A stretch of DNA of 38,264 nt, taken from Burkholderiales bacterium. GTDB lineage: Bacteria > Pseudomonadota > Gammaproteobacteria > Burkholderiales > Burkholderiaceae_C. Position numbers and translations under genes: made by a program. Where the stretch lies: the NCBI GenBank assembly GCA_019510465.1, contig JAEKKH010000153.1, positions 1 through 38,264 on the forward strand, given 5' to 3'. This document shows, in pieces, positions 18,963 to 28,080 of the stretch; position 1 is the first letter of the stretch, and every line of letters begins with the position of its first letter. The notes beneath the pieces were generated by a model. That model had not been told where the DNA came from. It ran no database searches and saw only the letters and a list, made by a program, of their open reading frames with translations.

Positions 18963-19838
18963 TCAGACCTTCTTGATCGCCGTCTTGCCGAAGAGGCCGG
19001 CCGGTCGCACGGCCAGCACGATCAGCAGCAGGACCAGTCCGGGCACGTCCTGGTAGCCGGTGGACAGGTAGAAGCCGGTGAGCTTCTCCGCGATGCCCAG
19101 GATGATGCCGCCCACGATGATGCCCATGCCGCTGGTCAGCCCGCCGATGATGGCCACGGCGAAGGCCTTCAGGCCAAGGACCGCGCCCATGGTGGCGCCG
19201 GTGAGCGTCAGCGGCGCGATCATCACGCCGGCGACCGCGGCGCTCATCGACGACAGCGCGTACGAGAACGTGATCACCAGCCCCGTGTTGATGCCCATGA
19301 GGCGCGCGGCCTCGCGGTCGTTGAACGTGGCCACCACGGCCTTGCCCCAGATCGTCTTGCGGTTGAACAGCTCCACCGCCGCCATCATCACGACGGCGCC
19401 GACCACGACGAGGATCTCCATCGGCAGGACGTTCGCGCCCAGCAGCCGGATGGGGGACTCGGGCAGCGGCGAGGGGAACTTCAGGTCGTCGTGGCCCCAC
19501 ACGTTCTCGGCCACGTTCTTGAAGATGATGCCCAGCGCGATGGTCGACATGATCCACCCGAACTCGCTCTTGATCCGGATGGCCGGGCGAACGCCGATGC
19601 GCTCGACGACCGCGCCCTGGATCGCGCCGAAGACGCACACGATGGGGATCATCAGCCAGTAGTTGACGCCCATGCCCACCAGCGTGAGACCCACCAGCGC
19701 GCCCAGCATCAGCGCGTCGCCCTGGCCGAAATTGAGGGTGTCGGAGGTGGCGAAGGTGAGCTGGTAGCCGAACGCGATGACCGCGTAGATCATGCCCAGC
19801 GCGATGCCGCTGAAGATCAGTTGGGTGAGGATTTCCAT
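18963..19838 (-). CDS. livH: ABC transporter permease LivH
   Basis: The product is 291 residues, about eight hydrophobic segments. LivH signatures are present: GLALGMIYAVIAFGYQLTFATSDTLNFGQGDALMLGA-type N-terminus, REAARLMGINTGLVITFSYALSSMSAAVAGVM (cytoplasmic coupling loop), and the C-terminal VLLLIVLAVRPAGLFGKTAIKKV. It forms the transmembrane pore together with the LivM half of the neighbouring fusion protein. It lies 9 bases upstream of that gene and 81 bases downstream of the binding-protein gene, with a strong stem-loop in the gap. Confidence 0.93.
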   Translation of the reverse strand: MEILTQLIFSGIALGMIYAVIAFGYQLTFATSDTLNFGQGDALMLGALVGLTLVGMGVNYWLMIPIVCVFGAIQGAVVERIGVRPAIRIKSEFGWIMSTIALGIIFKNVAENVWGHDDLKFPSPLPESPIRLLGANVLPMEILVVVGAVVMMAAVELFNRKTIWGKAVVATFNDREAARLMGINTGLVITFSYALSSMSAAVAGVMIAPLTLTGATMGAVLGLKAFAVAIIGGLTSGMGIIVGGIILGIAEKLTGFYLSTGYQDVPGLVLLLIVLAVRPAGLFGKTAIKKV

Positions 19839-19866
19839 GGGCGGACTCGCCGGTGAATCAAGACAA

Positions 19867-19896
19867 GCGCCGCCGCGACGTCAGTCGGGGCGGCGC
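19867..19896 (-). terminator. Stem-loop between binding-protein gene and livH (partial terminator / mRNA stabiliser)
   Basis: The arms GCGCCGCC (19867-19874) and GGCGGCGC (19889-19896) pair perfectly. An inner CGAC/GTCG stem (76-79 with 84-87) closes a four-base loop, with a single G-G mismatch between the two stems. On the transcribed strand it is followed by TTGTCTTGATT, a weak U-rich tract. This position, just after the periplasmic binding-protein gene, is where many ABC operons have a hairpin that makes more binding protein than permease. Confidence 0.65.
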
Positions 19897-19919
19897 GTCA
19901 TGCCTGCGCGTGGCGCAGA

Positions 19920-21152
19920 TTACTTCTTCGCGGCCGGAAGCGCACCCTTGGCGTTGACGTCCTTCACGCGCACCTCGGAGGCCTTCTTGAAGTCGTCCGC
20001 GTAGGCGTAGACGACGCGATTGCCCTTGACCTCGCCGAATACCGGGATGTTGGCGGTGATGGCCTCGTGGTCGCCCTTGGAGAACGGCTTGTTGTACGTG
20101 GTGACCACGCCTTCGACCGGCGTCTTGAGGCTCTCGAGCGCTTCCTTGATCTTCGGGCCGTCGGTGGAGCCGGCCTGCTTGATGGCGGCGGCCAGCAGGT
20201 AGACCGAATCGTAGCCCTGGGCGGCCGACACCGGCGAATCCATGCGGTTGTTCTTCGGCGCGAAGGTCTTCAGGTACGAGATGATGAAGGACTGGCGCTT
20301 GGACGTCGTCGGCTCCTGGATGAAGGTCTGCGGCATGCGCGCGCCTTCGCCCCCGGGGCCGGCGTTGTCGATGTAGTTGGCCATCGACAGCGTCCAGCTG
20401 CCGATCATCGGCACCTTCCAGCCCAGCTTGGTCATGCCGTTGGCGATCTGCGCCAGCTCCGGGCCGATGCCGTAGGTGAGCACGACTTCCGCGCCGGCTT
20501 CCTTGGCCTTGAGCAGCTGGGCCGTCATGTCGACGTCCTTGATGTTGAACTTCTCGACCGCCACCGGCTTGATGCCCTTCAGGGCCAGCGCCTTCTCGAG
20601 GTCGGCGCGACCGAGCTGGCCGTAGTTGGTCGAGTCGGCGAGGATGGCCACCTTCTTGAAGCCGCGGCGGGTGATCGCCTCCTCGACGATCATCGGCGCC
20701 TGGATCGAATCGTTGGCCGAGTTGCGGAAGACGTAGTTCTCGGGCTGGTCGTCGAACTGGTGGGTCAGCACCGAGCCGGTGGCCACGTTGTTCATGACCG
20801 GGATCTTCGCGTCCTGGAAGAAGCGCTCGGAGGCCAGGCCCACGCCGGTGTTGATGTAGCCCACGACGGCGACGACATGTTCCTTGTTGATCAGCTCCTG
20901 GGCGATCTGCGCGCCGCGCTCGTTCTTGGCCTCGTCGTCGCGTTCGACGAGCTGGATCTGGCGGCCGAGGACGCCGCCCGCCTTGTTGATCTCGTCGGCG
21001 GCCAGGCGCACGCCGTCGCGCATGCTCACGCCCATCGAGGACGACCCCCCGGTGAACGGGCCGTCGACGCCGATCTTGATCGGATCGGCGGCGAAAGCGC
21101 TGGCGGCCGCGCAGGCCAGGGCGACGGCGGAAAGACGGATGGCGAGAGTCAT
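19920..21152 (-). CDS. Periplasmic substrate-binding protein of the Liv-type ABC importer
   Basis: The product is 410 residues from ATG 21152; GGAGA lies eight bases upstream, which favours this start over the ATG at 21167. A signal peptide (residues 1-22, ending ASAFA) is clear. The mature part is a type I periplasmic binding fold: IKIGVDGPFTGGSSSMGVSMRDGVRLAADEINKAGGVLGRQIQLVERDD, then VAVVGYINTGVGLASERFFQDAKIPVMNNVATGS, then the second lobe with YGQLGRADLEKALALKGI. These are Peripla_BP_6/LivJ features. The ligand cannot be read; the family binds branched-chain amino acids, amides, urea or aromatic acids. It is the first gene of the importer operon. Confidence 0.93.
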   Translation of the reverse strand: MTLAIRLSAVALACAAASAFAADPIKIGVDGPFTGGSSSMGVSMRDGVRLAADEINKAGGVLGRQIQLVERDDEAKNERGAQIAQELINKEHVVAVVGYINTGVGLASERFFQDAKIPVMNNVATGSVLTHQFDDQPENYVFRNSANDSIQAPMIVEEAITRRGFKKVAILADSTNYGQLGRADLEKALALKGIKPVAVEKFNIKDVDMTAQLLKAKEAGAEVVLTYGIGPELAQIANGMTKLGWKVPMIGSWTLSMANYIDNAGPGGEGARMPQTFIQEPTTSKRQSFIISYLKTFAPKNNRMDSPVSAAQGYDSVYLLAAAIKQAGSTDGPKIKEALESLKTPVEGVVTTYNKPFSKGDHEAITANIPVFGEVKGNRVVYAYADDFKKASEVRVKDVNAKGALPAAKK

Positions 21153-21196
21153 GGGTCGTGTCTCCATTGGGGCAAGCTGTTGTTGCCTCGCGTTGT

Positions 21197-21211
21197 GACT
21201 CGGGTCGAGTC
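21197..21211. promoter_or_regulatory. Short perfect dyad upstream of the importer operon
   Basis: GACTCG-GGT-CGAGTC is a perfect inverted repeat with six-base arms. It lies about 45 bases upstream of the binding-protein start in the divergent region shared with the FUSC gene (245 bases). No promoter boxes were recognised with confidence around it. It could be an operator or chance. Confidence 0.3.
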
Positions 21212-21397
21212 GAATGTCGGGACCATTGTGGTGCTCCGGTCCCCGTTTGCGCCTACGTAATCGCCGCAGATTCGTGCAAACCCCGAGAGCCATTTCGGTG
21301 CGCAGGCCACGCTCGCCGCACACGTTCGCGGCCCGTGTAAGACCCGCGTCAGTTCGGAGCGAGAATCGGCCCGTCGCCAGCTTGCGAGGTTCGGCAT

Positions 21398-22894
21398 TTG
21401 AACGAGTCCGCCATCCCATCGGCATACACCGTGTTGTCGCGCGCGTGGCGCGACGCCGCGCTGGCCGTCCTCGCCATGGCCGGCGCCGCGGCCGGCTCGC
21501 AGGCGGTCGCGCACGGGCCGGCGGCCGGCGTGCTGGGCGCGGTGCTGGCGTTGGCGCTCGCGCGCAGCCATCTCGTCACCGAACGCCGCGGCTGGCTGGA
21601 GGCCCTCGTGCTCCTGCCGGTCATCAGCCTCGCGAGCTTCGGCGTGGGCGCGCTGCTGCTGCATGCGCCCTGGCTCGGCGCCGCCGCGTTCGTCGCCGTC
21701 GGGTCGCTGCCGGCCTGGGCGCGGCGCTTCGGCGCGACGGGCCAGCGCCTGGGCCGGCTGCTGACGCTGCCGCTCGTCACGATCCTGATCGTGCCGGGCT
21801 TGCCGCAGCGGCCCGCCTGGGGCCTGCCGCCCGCCTTCGCGGTGGTGGCGCCGGCCGTGATCGCCTTGCTGGCGCTGGCCTGCGTCGTGCTGGCGCAAGG
21901 CCTGGGACAGGCCCTGGGGTGGTTGCGGCCGCTGGCGCCTGACGCCGCCTTGCCCGCCTCGCCCGCCTTGCCCGCCTCGCCCGCCTTGCCCGCTGCGCCC
22001 GCTGCGCCCGCTGCACCCGCCACGCCGGGCACGCTGCGGCCGTCGGCGCCCGTGCGCCTCGCCGCGCAGATGGCCGCATCGCTGGCGGCCGCGTTCGCCG
22101 TCGGTCTGCTCGTGTTCCCGGATCACTGGCGCTGGCTGGTGCTTTCCGCGCTGCTCGTCAACACCGGCAGCATCGGCCAGTTCGACGTCGTGCGGCGCGG
22201 CGTGCTGCGCGTGCTCGGCGCGGCGGGCGGCACGGTGCTGGCGATGGCGGTGGCCGGGCGGGCGGGCGGCGACGTCGCCGCGGTCGGTGGGCTGGTCCTG
22301 GCCTGCGTGTTCGCCGGCCTGGTCCTGCGCGTCTTCGGCTACGGCTGGTGGGTGCTGTGCGTGACGCTGGCGCTCGCGCTGCTGCAGACGCTCGAGCCCG
22401 CCGCCGAGCCGCTGCTGCTGTGGCGCCGGCTGCTGGAGATCGCCGTCGGCGCCGCGATCGCCACCGCGGCGGCGTCGCTCGTGTGGCCGATCCCGTCGGC
22501 CGACATCCTGCGCCGCCGCATCGCCGGCGCGCTGGCGGCGATGTCCGAGGCGCTCGATCCGGCCGCGGCGGAGCGCCGGCCGCAGGCCGTCGTCGGCACG
22601 ACGGCGCTGGTGCGCCAGATGCGGCCCGTGTTCCGTGCGCAGGGCGTCGCGCACCGCCTCGCGGGCCGGCGCGAGGCGCCGCAGGCCGCGCTCTGGATCG
22701 ACGCGCTGCTCGCCTGCGAGGCACCGGTGCTCGCGCTGGTCGAGCGCGGGGAGGCGCCCGGCACCGTGCGCAAGGCGATCGGCGCCGCGCGCCAGGCGAT
22801 GCGCGAGCCGCCGCGGATCGGCCCGGCGCTGGCGGTCCTGCGCGAGGCGCTGGAGGCGGCCGGCCGTCATCGCGATGACGTTTCCGCTGACTAG
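21398..22894 (+). CDS. FUSC-family (fusaric acid resistance-like) inner-membrane protein
   Basis: The product is 498 residues. The start is a TTG at 21398 with GAGGT seven bases before it; no ATG lies near. There are two sets of membrane helices (about 15-175 and 220-365), the usual two-bundle design of FUSC/YccS-like proteins, followed by a cytoplasmic helical tail. A low-complexity Ala/Pro/Ser/Leu linker (about residues 184-210) separates the bundles and is encoded by 9-bp repeats. Family members are linked to efflux of aromatic carboxylic acids, but many have no assigned substrate. No membrane-fusion or outer-membrane partner is encoded beside it. It is divergent from the ABC importer. Confidence 0.8.
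   Translation: MNESAIPSAYTVLSRAWRDAALAVLAMAGAAAGSQAVAHGPAAGVLGAVLALALARSHLVTERRGWLEALVLLPVISLASFGVGALLLHAPWLGAAAFVAVGSLPAWARRFGATGQRLGRLLTLPLVTILIVPGLPQRPAWGLPPAFAVVAPAVIALLALACVVLAQGLGQALGWLRPLAPDAALPASPALPASPALPAAPAAPAAPATPGTLRPSAPVRLAAQMAASLAAAFAVGLLVFPDHWRWLVLSALLVNTGSIGQFDVVRRGVLRVLGAAGGTVLAMAVAGRAGGDVAAVGGLVLACVFAGLVLRVFGYGWWVLCVTLALALLQTLEPAAEPLLLWRRLLEIAVGAAIATAAASLVWPIPSADILRRRIAGALAAMSEALDPAAAERRPQAVVGTTALVRQMRPVFRAQGVAHRLAGRREAPQAALWIDALLACEAPVLALVERGEAPGTVRKAIGAARQAMREPPRIGPALAVLREALEAAGRHRDDVSAD
21947..22027 (+). repeat. Coding 9-bp tandem repeat in the FUSC gene
   Basis: Nine consecutive 9-mers in frame. The first five alternate GCCTTGCCC and GCCTCGCCC (Ala-Leu-Pro / Ala-Ser-Pro). 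Then come GCTGCGCCC twice, GCTGCACCC and GCCACGCCG (Ala-Ala-Pro / Ala-Thr-Pro). Unit length is a multiple of three, so copy-number change would lengthen or shorten the linker without a frameshift. Confidence 0.85.
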
Positions 22895-22950
22895 AATCCG
22901 CCGGCGCGCGCCACATCCGTGCGAGCCGCGACGAACCTCAGGGAGAAGAC

Positions 22951-23649
22951 ATGATCCGGATCACGATGCGCCTCGCGGCCACGGCATTCGCCCTCGCCGC
23001 GCTCCAGGCCCATGCCGCCGCGGCGACCACGAAGGTCACGTTCAGCGGCGTCATCACGTCGTCGTCGGGCATCTCCCCGACGTTCGCGGGCGAGTCGATC
23101 AACGGCTCGTTCACCGTCACCGCCGATCCGGCCTGGAGCGGGGATGTCGGCATCCCTGGCCAGTTCCTCGACGTCGAGAGCGCCCGAGGCCTGGGCGCGT
23201 CGCCGCTCCTGGTGACGGGCTCCGCCGTCTTCCAGGACAGCCGCACGCTGTCGCTGTCGTCGACGCCCGAGTGGCAACGCTTCTTCGAGAAAGTGGCGCG
23301 CGACGGCCCGTCCAACGGCGTCGACATCGTCGCTCAGACCCGCCAGGGCTTCTACAGCCCGTTCCTGCGCGTCGTGCTGTCGCAGTCGCCGGCCGACTGC
23401 GCCGTTCAGTGCCTGTTCGCCGATCCGAGCGGCGGGTTGTCGCTCTACCAGCCGCTCGACCTGTCCGCGCCCGGCGTGCAGGCCGGCGGCTTCTTCGGCG
23501 GGACGACGGCCTTCGGCGACTATTTCGGCGGCTTCGACCTGACGAGCCTGTCGATCGTGGCGATGCCCGTCCCCGAACCGTCGAGCGTTCCGATGATGCT
23601 CGCGGGCGTGGGCCTGCTGGCGGCGATGACGCGCCGCCGCCGGGCCTGA
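22951..23649 (+). CDS. PEP-CTERM sorting-domain exported protein
   Basis: The product is 232 residues. AGGGAGAA stands about five bases before the ATG. The N-terminal signal peptide is MRLAATAFALAALQAHAAAA (from residue 6). The C-terminus has the full PEP-CTERM signal: VPEPSS (from about 207), a hydrophobic helix (VPMMLAGVGLLAAM) and the basic tail TRRRRA. Such proteins are recognised and processed by exosortase and are often found with exopolysaccharide or biofilm genes. Two cysteines (CAVQC) may form a disulfide. The central beta-rich part has no recognised family. No exosortase gene is in the window, so it must be elsewhere in the genome. Confidence 0.88.
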   Translation: MIRITMRLAATAFALAALQAHAAAATTKVTFSGVITSSSGISPTFAGESINGSFTVTADPAWSGDVGIPGQFLDVESARGLGASPLLVTGSAVFQDSRTLSLSSTPEWQRFFEKVARDGPSNGVDIVAQTRQGFYSPFLRVVLSQSPADCAVQCLFADPSGGLSLYQPLDLSAPGVQAGGFFGGTTAFGDYFGGFDLTSLSIVAMPVPEPSSVPMMLAGVGLLAAMTRRRRA

Positions 23650-23680
23650 TCCACGGCGAAGCGGCTCGGCTGGTGGGCCT

Positions 23681-25816
23681 TCAGTCCTCGAACACCCCGC
23701 CCCGCTCCGCCAGGTTCACCACCACGCCGGCCGGCTCGAAGCGCGGCCCGTGCGCCTGCGCGAGCTCGCGAGCGCGGGCCACGAAGCGCTTCGCGCCCAT
23801 CGCGTTGACGAACTGCAGCGCGCCGCCGTGGAAGGGCGCGAAGCCCCATCCGAAGATGGAGCCGACGTTGGCGTCGGCCACCGAGCGCAGCACGCCTTCC
23901 TCGACGCAGCGCGCGGCCTCGTTGGCCTGCACGAACATCAGGCGGTCGATCAGCTCGCGCTGGGCGGGTTGCCGCGCGGCCACCGGAAACAGCTGCGCCA
24001 GGCCGGGCCACAGGCTGCGGCCCGCGTCCGTCCAGTCGTAGAAGCCGAGGTTGGCCTTGCGGCCGATGCGGCCCAGCTCGCACATCTGGCGCAGCACCGA
24101 TTCCCCCGGGTGCTCGACGTAGGGCTTGCCCTCGGCGGCGAGATCCTTGCGCGTCTGGTCGGCCACGTGCAGGGCGAGCGTCAACGACACCTCGTCCTGC
24201 AGCGCCAGCGGCGGCATGGGCATGCCGGCCTGCAGGCCCGCGGCCTCGACGTGGCGCGGGTGCACGCCTTCCCTGAGCATGGCCAGGCCTTCCATCACGT
24301 AGGTGGCGAACACCCGGCTCGTGTAGAAGCCGCGCGAGTCGTTGACGACGATGGGCGTCTTGCCGATCTGGCGCACGAAGTCGAACGCGAGCGCCAGCGT
24401 GGCGTCGTCGGTGGCCTTGCCCAGGATGATCTCGACCAGCGGCATCTTGTCGACCGGCGAGAAGAAGTGCAGGCCGATGAACTGCGCCGGCCGCACGCTG
24501 GCCTGCGCGAGGCTCGTGATGGGCAGCGTGGACGTGTTCGACGCGAACACCGCATCGGGCGCCAGCAGCGCCTCGGCGCGGCGCGTGACGTCGGCCTTGA
24601 CCGCGCGGTCCTCGAACACCGCCTCGATGACCAGGTCGCAGCCGGCCAGGTCCTCGAACTGCACGGTGGGCGTGATGCGGGCGAGCGTGGCCTCGCGCTG
24701 CCCCGGCGTCGTTCGGCCCTTGCGGACGGCCTTGTCCAGCAGGTCCTGGGCGTACTGGCGGCCGCGGACGGCGTTGTCGGCCGAGGTGTCGAGCAGCCGC
24801 GCCTCGATGCCGGCCTGGGCGGCGACGTAGGCGATGCCGGCGCCCATCATGCCGGCCCCCAGGATGCCCAGGCGCTCGACGCTGCGCGGCGCGTGCCCCG
24901 CCGGCCGCGAGGCGCCGCGCTCGATCGCCTGCAGCTGGTACCACAGCGTGCCGATCATGTTGCGCGATTCCTGCGACATCGCGCAGGCCGCGAAGTAGCG
25001 CGACTCGAGTTCGAGGGCCGCGTCGAAGCCGACGACCCCGCCCTCGAACACGCATGACAGGATGTGCGTGACCGCTGGGTAGTTGCCGAAGCTCCTGGCC
25101 GAGGCCATGGACGGCGCCACCGAGAATATCTGCGCCGCCGCGGGCGTGCGCGAGTCGCCGCCGGGGTAGCGGAACTTCGGCGTGTCCCACGGCTGCCTGG
25201 GCGACGGGTTGGCCGCGATCCAGGCCCTGGCCTTGGCGAGCATGTCCTCGCTCGACGCCGCGAGCTCGCCGACCAGGCCCGCCTTCAGCGCCTGCGCGGC
25301 GCGGATGTCGGCGCCTTCGCCCATCCACTGCAGCGCCTGCTGCATGCCCACGAGGCGCGGCATGCGCTGCGTGCCGCCGCCGCCGGGCAGCAGGCCCAGC
25401 TTGACTTCGGGCAGGCCCAGCCGCGCCTTGCCGTCGTCCAGCACGATGCGATGGTGGCAGGCGAGCGCGATCTCGAGGCCACCGCCCAGGCACTTGCCGT
25501 TGATCGCGGCGACCACCGGCTTGCCGCACAGTTCCAGCCGGCGCAGCGCCTTCTTCAGCCGCATCGATTCGTCGAAGGCCTCCTTGGCCGACGACAGCGC
25601 GCGCAGACGGTCGATGTCGGCGCCGGCGAGGAAATCCTTCTTGCCCGAGCGCAGCACCAGCCCCTTGACCGACTCATCGGTCTCCAGTCGCTCGACCAGC
25701 GCGGCCAGCGGCTGCGCAAGCTCGTCGTCGAGCACGTTCATCGAACGGCCCGGGCAATCCATCGTGGCGATGGCGATGCCGTCGGTGTCGACGACCACGT
25801 TCAGAACGTCGGCCAT
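23681..25816 (-). CDS. FadJ-like bifunctional enoyl-CoA hydratase / 3-hydroxyacyl-CoA dehydrogenase
   Basis: The product is 711 residues from ATG 25816, close to E. coli FadJ (714). The N-terminal crotonase domain (1-190) keeps both catalytic acids (Glu 114 in GGGLEIA and Glu 137 in LPEVKLG). The NAD site [20 protein letters not shown] is near 317-335. The dehydrogenase catalytic His lies in [17 protein letters not shown], and a C-terminal helical 3HCDH domain ends the protein. It hydrates 2-enoyl-CoA and oxidises the L-3-hydroxyacyl-CoA to 3-ketoacyl-CoA. It starts 5 bases after the thiolase stop, so the two form a beta-oxidation pair. The nearby carboxylase cluster suggests branched or terpene-derived acyl-CoA as substrate. 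Confidence 0.93.
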   Translation of the reverse strand: MADVLNVVVDTDGIAIATMDCPGRSMNVLDDELAQPLAALVERLETDESVKGLVLRSGKKDFLAGADIDRLRALSSAKEAFDESMRLKKALRRLELCGKPVVAAINGKCLGGGLEIALACHHRIVLDDGKARLGLPEVKLGLLPGGGGTQRMPRLVGMQQALQWMGEGADIRAAQALKAGLVGELAASSEDMLAKARAWIAANPSPRQPWDTPKFRYPGGDSRTPAAAQIFSVAPSMASARSFGNYPAVTHILSCVFEGGVVGFDAALELESRYFAACAMSQESRNMIGTLWYQLQAIERGASRPAGHAPRSVERLGILGAGMMGAGIAYVAAQAGIEARLLDTSADNAVRGRQYAQDLLDKAVRKGRTTPGQREATLARITPTVQFEDLAGCDLVIEAVFEDRAVKADVTRRAEALLAPDAVFASNTSTLPITSLAQASVRPAQFIGLHFFSPVDKMPLVEIILGKATDDATLALAFDFVRQIGKTPIVVNDSRGFYTSRVFATYVMEGLAMLREGVHPRHVEAAGLQAGMPMPPLALQDEVSLTLALHVADQTRKDLAAEGKPYVEHPGESVLRQMCELGRIGRKANLGFYDWTDAGRSLWPGLAQLFPVAARQPAQRELIDRLMFVQANEAARCVEEGVLRSVADANVGSIFGWGFAPFHGGALQFVNAMGAKRFVARARELAQAHGPRFEPAGVVVNLAERGGVFED

Positions 25817-25821
25817 GGTTC

Positions 25822-27027
25822 TCAGATCCTCTCGATGATCGTGGCGATGCCCATGCCGCCGCCCACGCACAGGGTGGCGCAGCCGAGCGACTGGTCGCGC
25901 CGTTCCAGTTCATCCAGCAAGGTGCCGAGGATGATGCAGCCGGTGGCGCCCAGCGGGTGCCCCAACGCGATCGCGCCGCCGTTGACGTTGACGCGGTCCA
26001 GCGACACGCCGAGATCGCGCGCCGTCTTCATCGGCACCGCGGCGAAGGCCTCGTTGATCTCCCACAGGTCGATGTCGGCGGCCTGCAGGCCGGCCTTGGC
26101 CAGCGCCTTGCGGCAGGCCGGCGTCGGGCCGGTCAGCATGATGGTGGGCTCGGAGCCGACCACCGCCGCGCCGCGGATGCGCGCGCGGGCGCGCAGGCCG
26201 GCGCGCTCGCCCGCTGCGCGCGAGCCCAGCAGCATCAGCGCGGCGCCGTCGACGATGCCCGACGCGTTGCCGGCGTGGTGGACGTGCGCGATCTTCTCGA
26301 CGGTGGTGTACTTGCGCAACGCGGTGGCGTCGAAGCCCATCGCGCCCATGGCGGCGAACGAGGGTTCCAGCCTGGCCATCGCCTCGAGCGTGGCGTTGGC
26401 GCGGATCGTCTCGTCCTCGGCCAGCATCAGCAGGCCGGCGATGTCGTGGACGGGCACGACGGACTTCCCGAAGTGCCCCGCCGCGCGCGCCGCGGCCGCG
26501 CGCTGGTGCGACTGCAGCGCGTACGCATCGAGGTCGTGGCGCGCGAAGCCTTCGAGGGTGGCGATCAGGTCGGCGCCGACGCCCTGCGGGACGAAGCCGA
26601 TGCCCTGGTTGATGCGCGGATCCATGAACCACGCACCGCCGTCCGAGCCCATGGGCCAGCGCGACATCGACTCGATGCCGCCGGCCACGACCAGGTCCTC
26701 GAACCCGCTGGCCACCTTGGCCGCGGCCAGGTTGACGGCCTCCAGGCCCGACGCGCAGAAGCGCGACAGCGTGACGCCGGCGACGGATTCGGCCCAGCCG
26801 GCGTCCAGCACCGCGGTGCGCGCGATGTCGGCACCTTGCTCGCCCACGGGCGTGACGCAACCGAGCACGACGTCGTCGACCAGAGACGTGTCGAGATCGA
26901 GCCGCTGCTGGAGCGATTGCAGCAGCCCGCGCAGCAGCCACACCGGCGCGGCCTGGTGCAGGCTGCCGTCCTTCTTGCCCTTGCCGCGCGGGGTTCGGAC
27001 GTGGTCGTAGATGAATGCGTCGGTCAT
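25822..27027 (-). CDS. Acetyl-CoA C-acyltransferase (thiolase)
   Basis: The product is 401 residues, usual for the family. The acyl-carrying Cys 91 is in [11 protein letters not shown], the catalytic His 357 in [14 protein letters not shown], and the proton-shuttling Cys 387 in LCVGGGMG. The NEAFA motif is also present. It cleaves 3-ketoacyl-CoA with CoA to give acetyl-CoA and a shortened acyl-CoA. The FadJ-like partner gene follows after 5 bases. Upstream, 79 bases separate it from the MerR gene with no obvious promoter, so it may share the SCP2-MerR transcript. Confidence 0.93.
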   Translation of the reverse strand: MTDAFIYDHVRTPRGKGKKDGSLHQAAPVWLLRGLLQSLQQRLDLDTSLVDDVVLGCVTPVGEQGADIARTAVLDAGWAESVAGVTLSRFCASGLEAVNLAAAKVASGFEDLVVAGGIESMSRWPMGSDGGAWFMDPRINQGIGFVPQGVGADLIATLEGFARHDLDAYALQSHQRAAAARAAGHFGKSVVPVHDIAGLLMLAEDETIRANATLEAMARLEPSFAAMGAMGFDATALRKYTTVEKIAHVHHAGNASGIVDGAALMLLGSRAAGERAGLRARARIRGAAVVGSEPTIMLTGPTPACRKALAKAGLQAADIDLWEINEAFAAVPMKTARDLGVSLDRVNVNGGAIALGHPLGATGCIILGTLLDELERRDQSLGCATLCVGGGMGIATIIERI

Positions 27028-27106
27028 GGTTTCACTTTCGTGTCGGGTGTGACGCCGCCGAGCCGTGAGCGGACGCCGTCCAGGCGGTCATCCTGCGCGA
27101 AGCCGC

Positions 27107-27565
27107 TCACTTGCCCAGGCTCCGCTTGACCGTGGCGTTGATGATGCGCAGCTCCGCCAGCGACGCATCGATGTGCGCGCGCTTCTGCTCGAGCTCGGCG
27201 ATCGCCTTGGAGGTCTTGTCGAGCACGTACTTCATCTGCACGGCGCGGCCCTCGCCGTGGGTGCCGTACAGGTCGAGGTAGTGCTTGATCTCGGCCAGCG
27301 ACGAACCGATCGCCTTGGCGCGCAGGATCAGCTGCAGGCGGGCGCGGTCGCGCCGCGTGTAGACGCGCGTGCCGTTGACGCGGCGCGGCGCCAGCAGGCC
27401 CTTGTCCTCGTAGAAGCGCAGCGCGCGCGGCGAGATGTCGAACTCCTTGCAGAGCTCGGTGATGCCGAACAGCTGGCCGGCGTCGTCGCTGCGGTGGTCG
27501 GCCACCACCTCGTCGGCGGTCTGCGCGCGCACGCTGCGCGCGGCTTTCGATGCCTGCGGATCCAC
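27107..27565 (-). CDS. MerR-family transcription regulator (candidate regulator of the acyl-CoA island)
   Basis: The product is 152 residues. The winged helix-turn-helix is at about 33-100 (FGITELCKEFDISPRALRFYEDKGLLAP...NGTRVYTRRDRARLQLI), followed by a long dimerisation helix (about 110-145). There is no cysteine cluster like those of metal-sensing MerR proteins and no large effector domain. The protein resembles the MerR regulators of acyl-CoA and branched-chain degradation genes such as LiuR. It is encoded 8 bases downstream of SCP2, between that gene and the thiolase. The perfect palindrome at 28000-28013 in the divergent promoter is its likely operator. The N-terminal 30 residues are non-conserved and the true start could be further in. 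Confidence 0.85.
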   Translation of the reverse strand: MDPQASKAARSVRAQTADEVVADHRSDDAGQLFGITELCKEFDISPRALRFYEDKGLLAPRRVNGTRVYTRRDRARLQLILRAKAIGSSLAEIKHYLDLYGTHGEGRAVQMKYVLDKTSKAIAELEQKRAHIDASLAELRIINATVKRSLGK

Positions 27566-27573
27566 GATGATGC

Positions 27574-27873
27574 TCAGACGATGCGTTGCAGCTTCAGGGC
27601 GACGCTCATGTCGCCCGAGACCTTGAACTTGCCCATCATGAAGCCGGTGGTGGGCTCCAGCTCGCCCGAAAGCAGCTCGCCGAGCGTCTCCACGCCCAGC
27701 GCGACGGTGCAGTCGGCCACGCGATCCGCGTCGTTGGACAGCACGTTGGGCACCTGGGTGGCGTCGACGACGACCACGCCGTCGGCGCCGCAGTCGAACT
27801 TGAGCACGGCGCCGAGGCCGCAGTCCTCGCCCACCTTGGCGCGCAGTTGATCGGTGGCGGTCTGGAGGTCCAT
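27574..27873 (-). CDS. SCP2 sterol-carrier-domain protein
   Basis: The product is 99 residues, one SCP2 domain and nothing else. AGGAA lies eight bases before the ATG. The pattern ...GAVLKFDCGADGVVVVDATQVPNVLSNDADRVADCTVALGVETLGELLSGELEPTTGFMMGKFKVSGDMSVALKL matches the SCP2 core (a five-strand sheet with a lipid tunnel, and the GKxKxxGDMxxAxKL end). Such proteins bind fatty acyl-CoA or isoprenoid-like lipids and may carry the substrates of the pathway. It is the first gene of the leftward operon, divergent from the SDR gene. Confidence 0.88.
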   Translation of the reverse strand: MDLQTATDQLRAKVGEDCGLGAVLKFDCGADGVVVVDATQVPNVLSNDADRVADCTVALGVETLGELLSGELEPTTGFMMGKFKVSGDMSVALKLQRIV

Positions 27874-27998
27874 GCGACGGGTTCCTGATGCGGGAGGGAT
27901 TGGCAGGCGAAGGCGCGCGATGGCGTGCCGGGCGATCGCCGCATCCTAGGGCCTGCGAGTGACGTCGCCATCAGTGAAATTCCCGACGCGACATGATG

Positions 27999-28027
27999 TT
28001 GACGTTAACGTCACCCTGAAGCCTAAT
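27999..28027 (+). promoter_or_regulatory. Palindromic operator overlapping the promoter of the SDR-carboxylase operon
   Basis: TGACGTTAACGTCA (28000-28013) is a perfect 14-bp palindrome. TTGACG at 27999-28004 serves as a -35 box, and CCTAAT at 28022-28027 lies 17 bases on as a weak -10. The operator thus covers the -35 and the first half of the spacer. It lies midway in the 207-base region between the divergent SCP2 and SDR starts, so one protein could control both operons. A half-site, GTGACGTC, is also seen near 27958-27965. Binding by the neighbouring MerR protein is inference. Confidence 0.65.
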
Positions 28028-28080
28028 GCGGCACGTGCCGCGGGAGCCCTCCCGTTCTTCCGGAAACGATCCTTGTCCCC

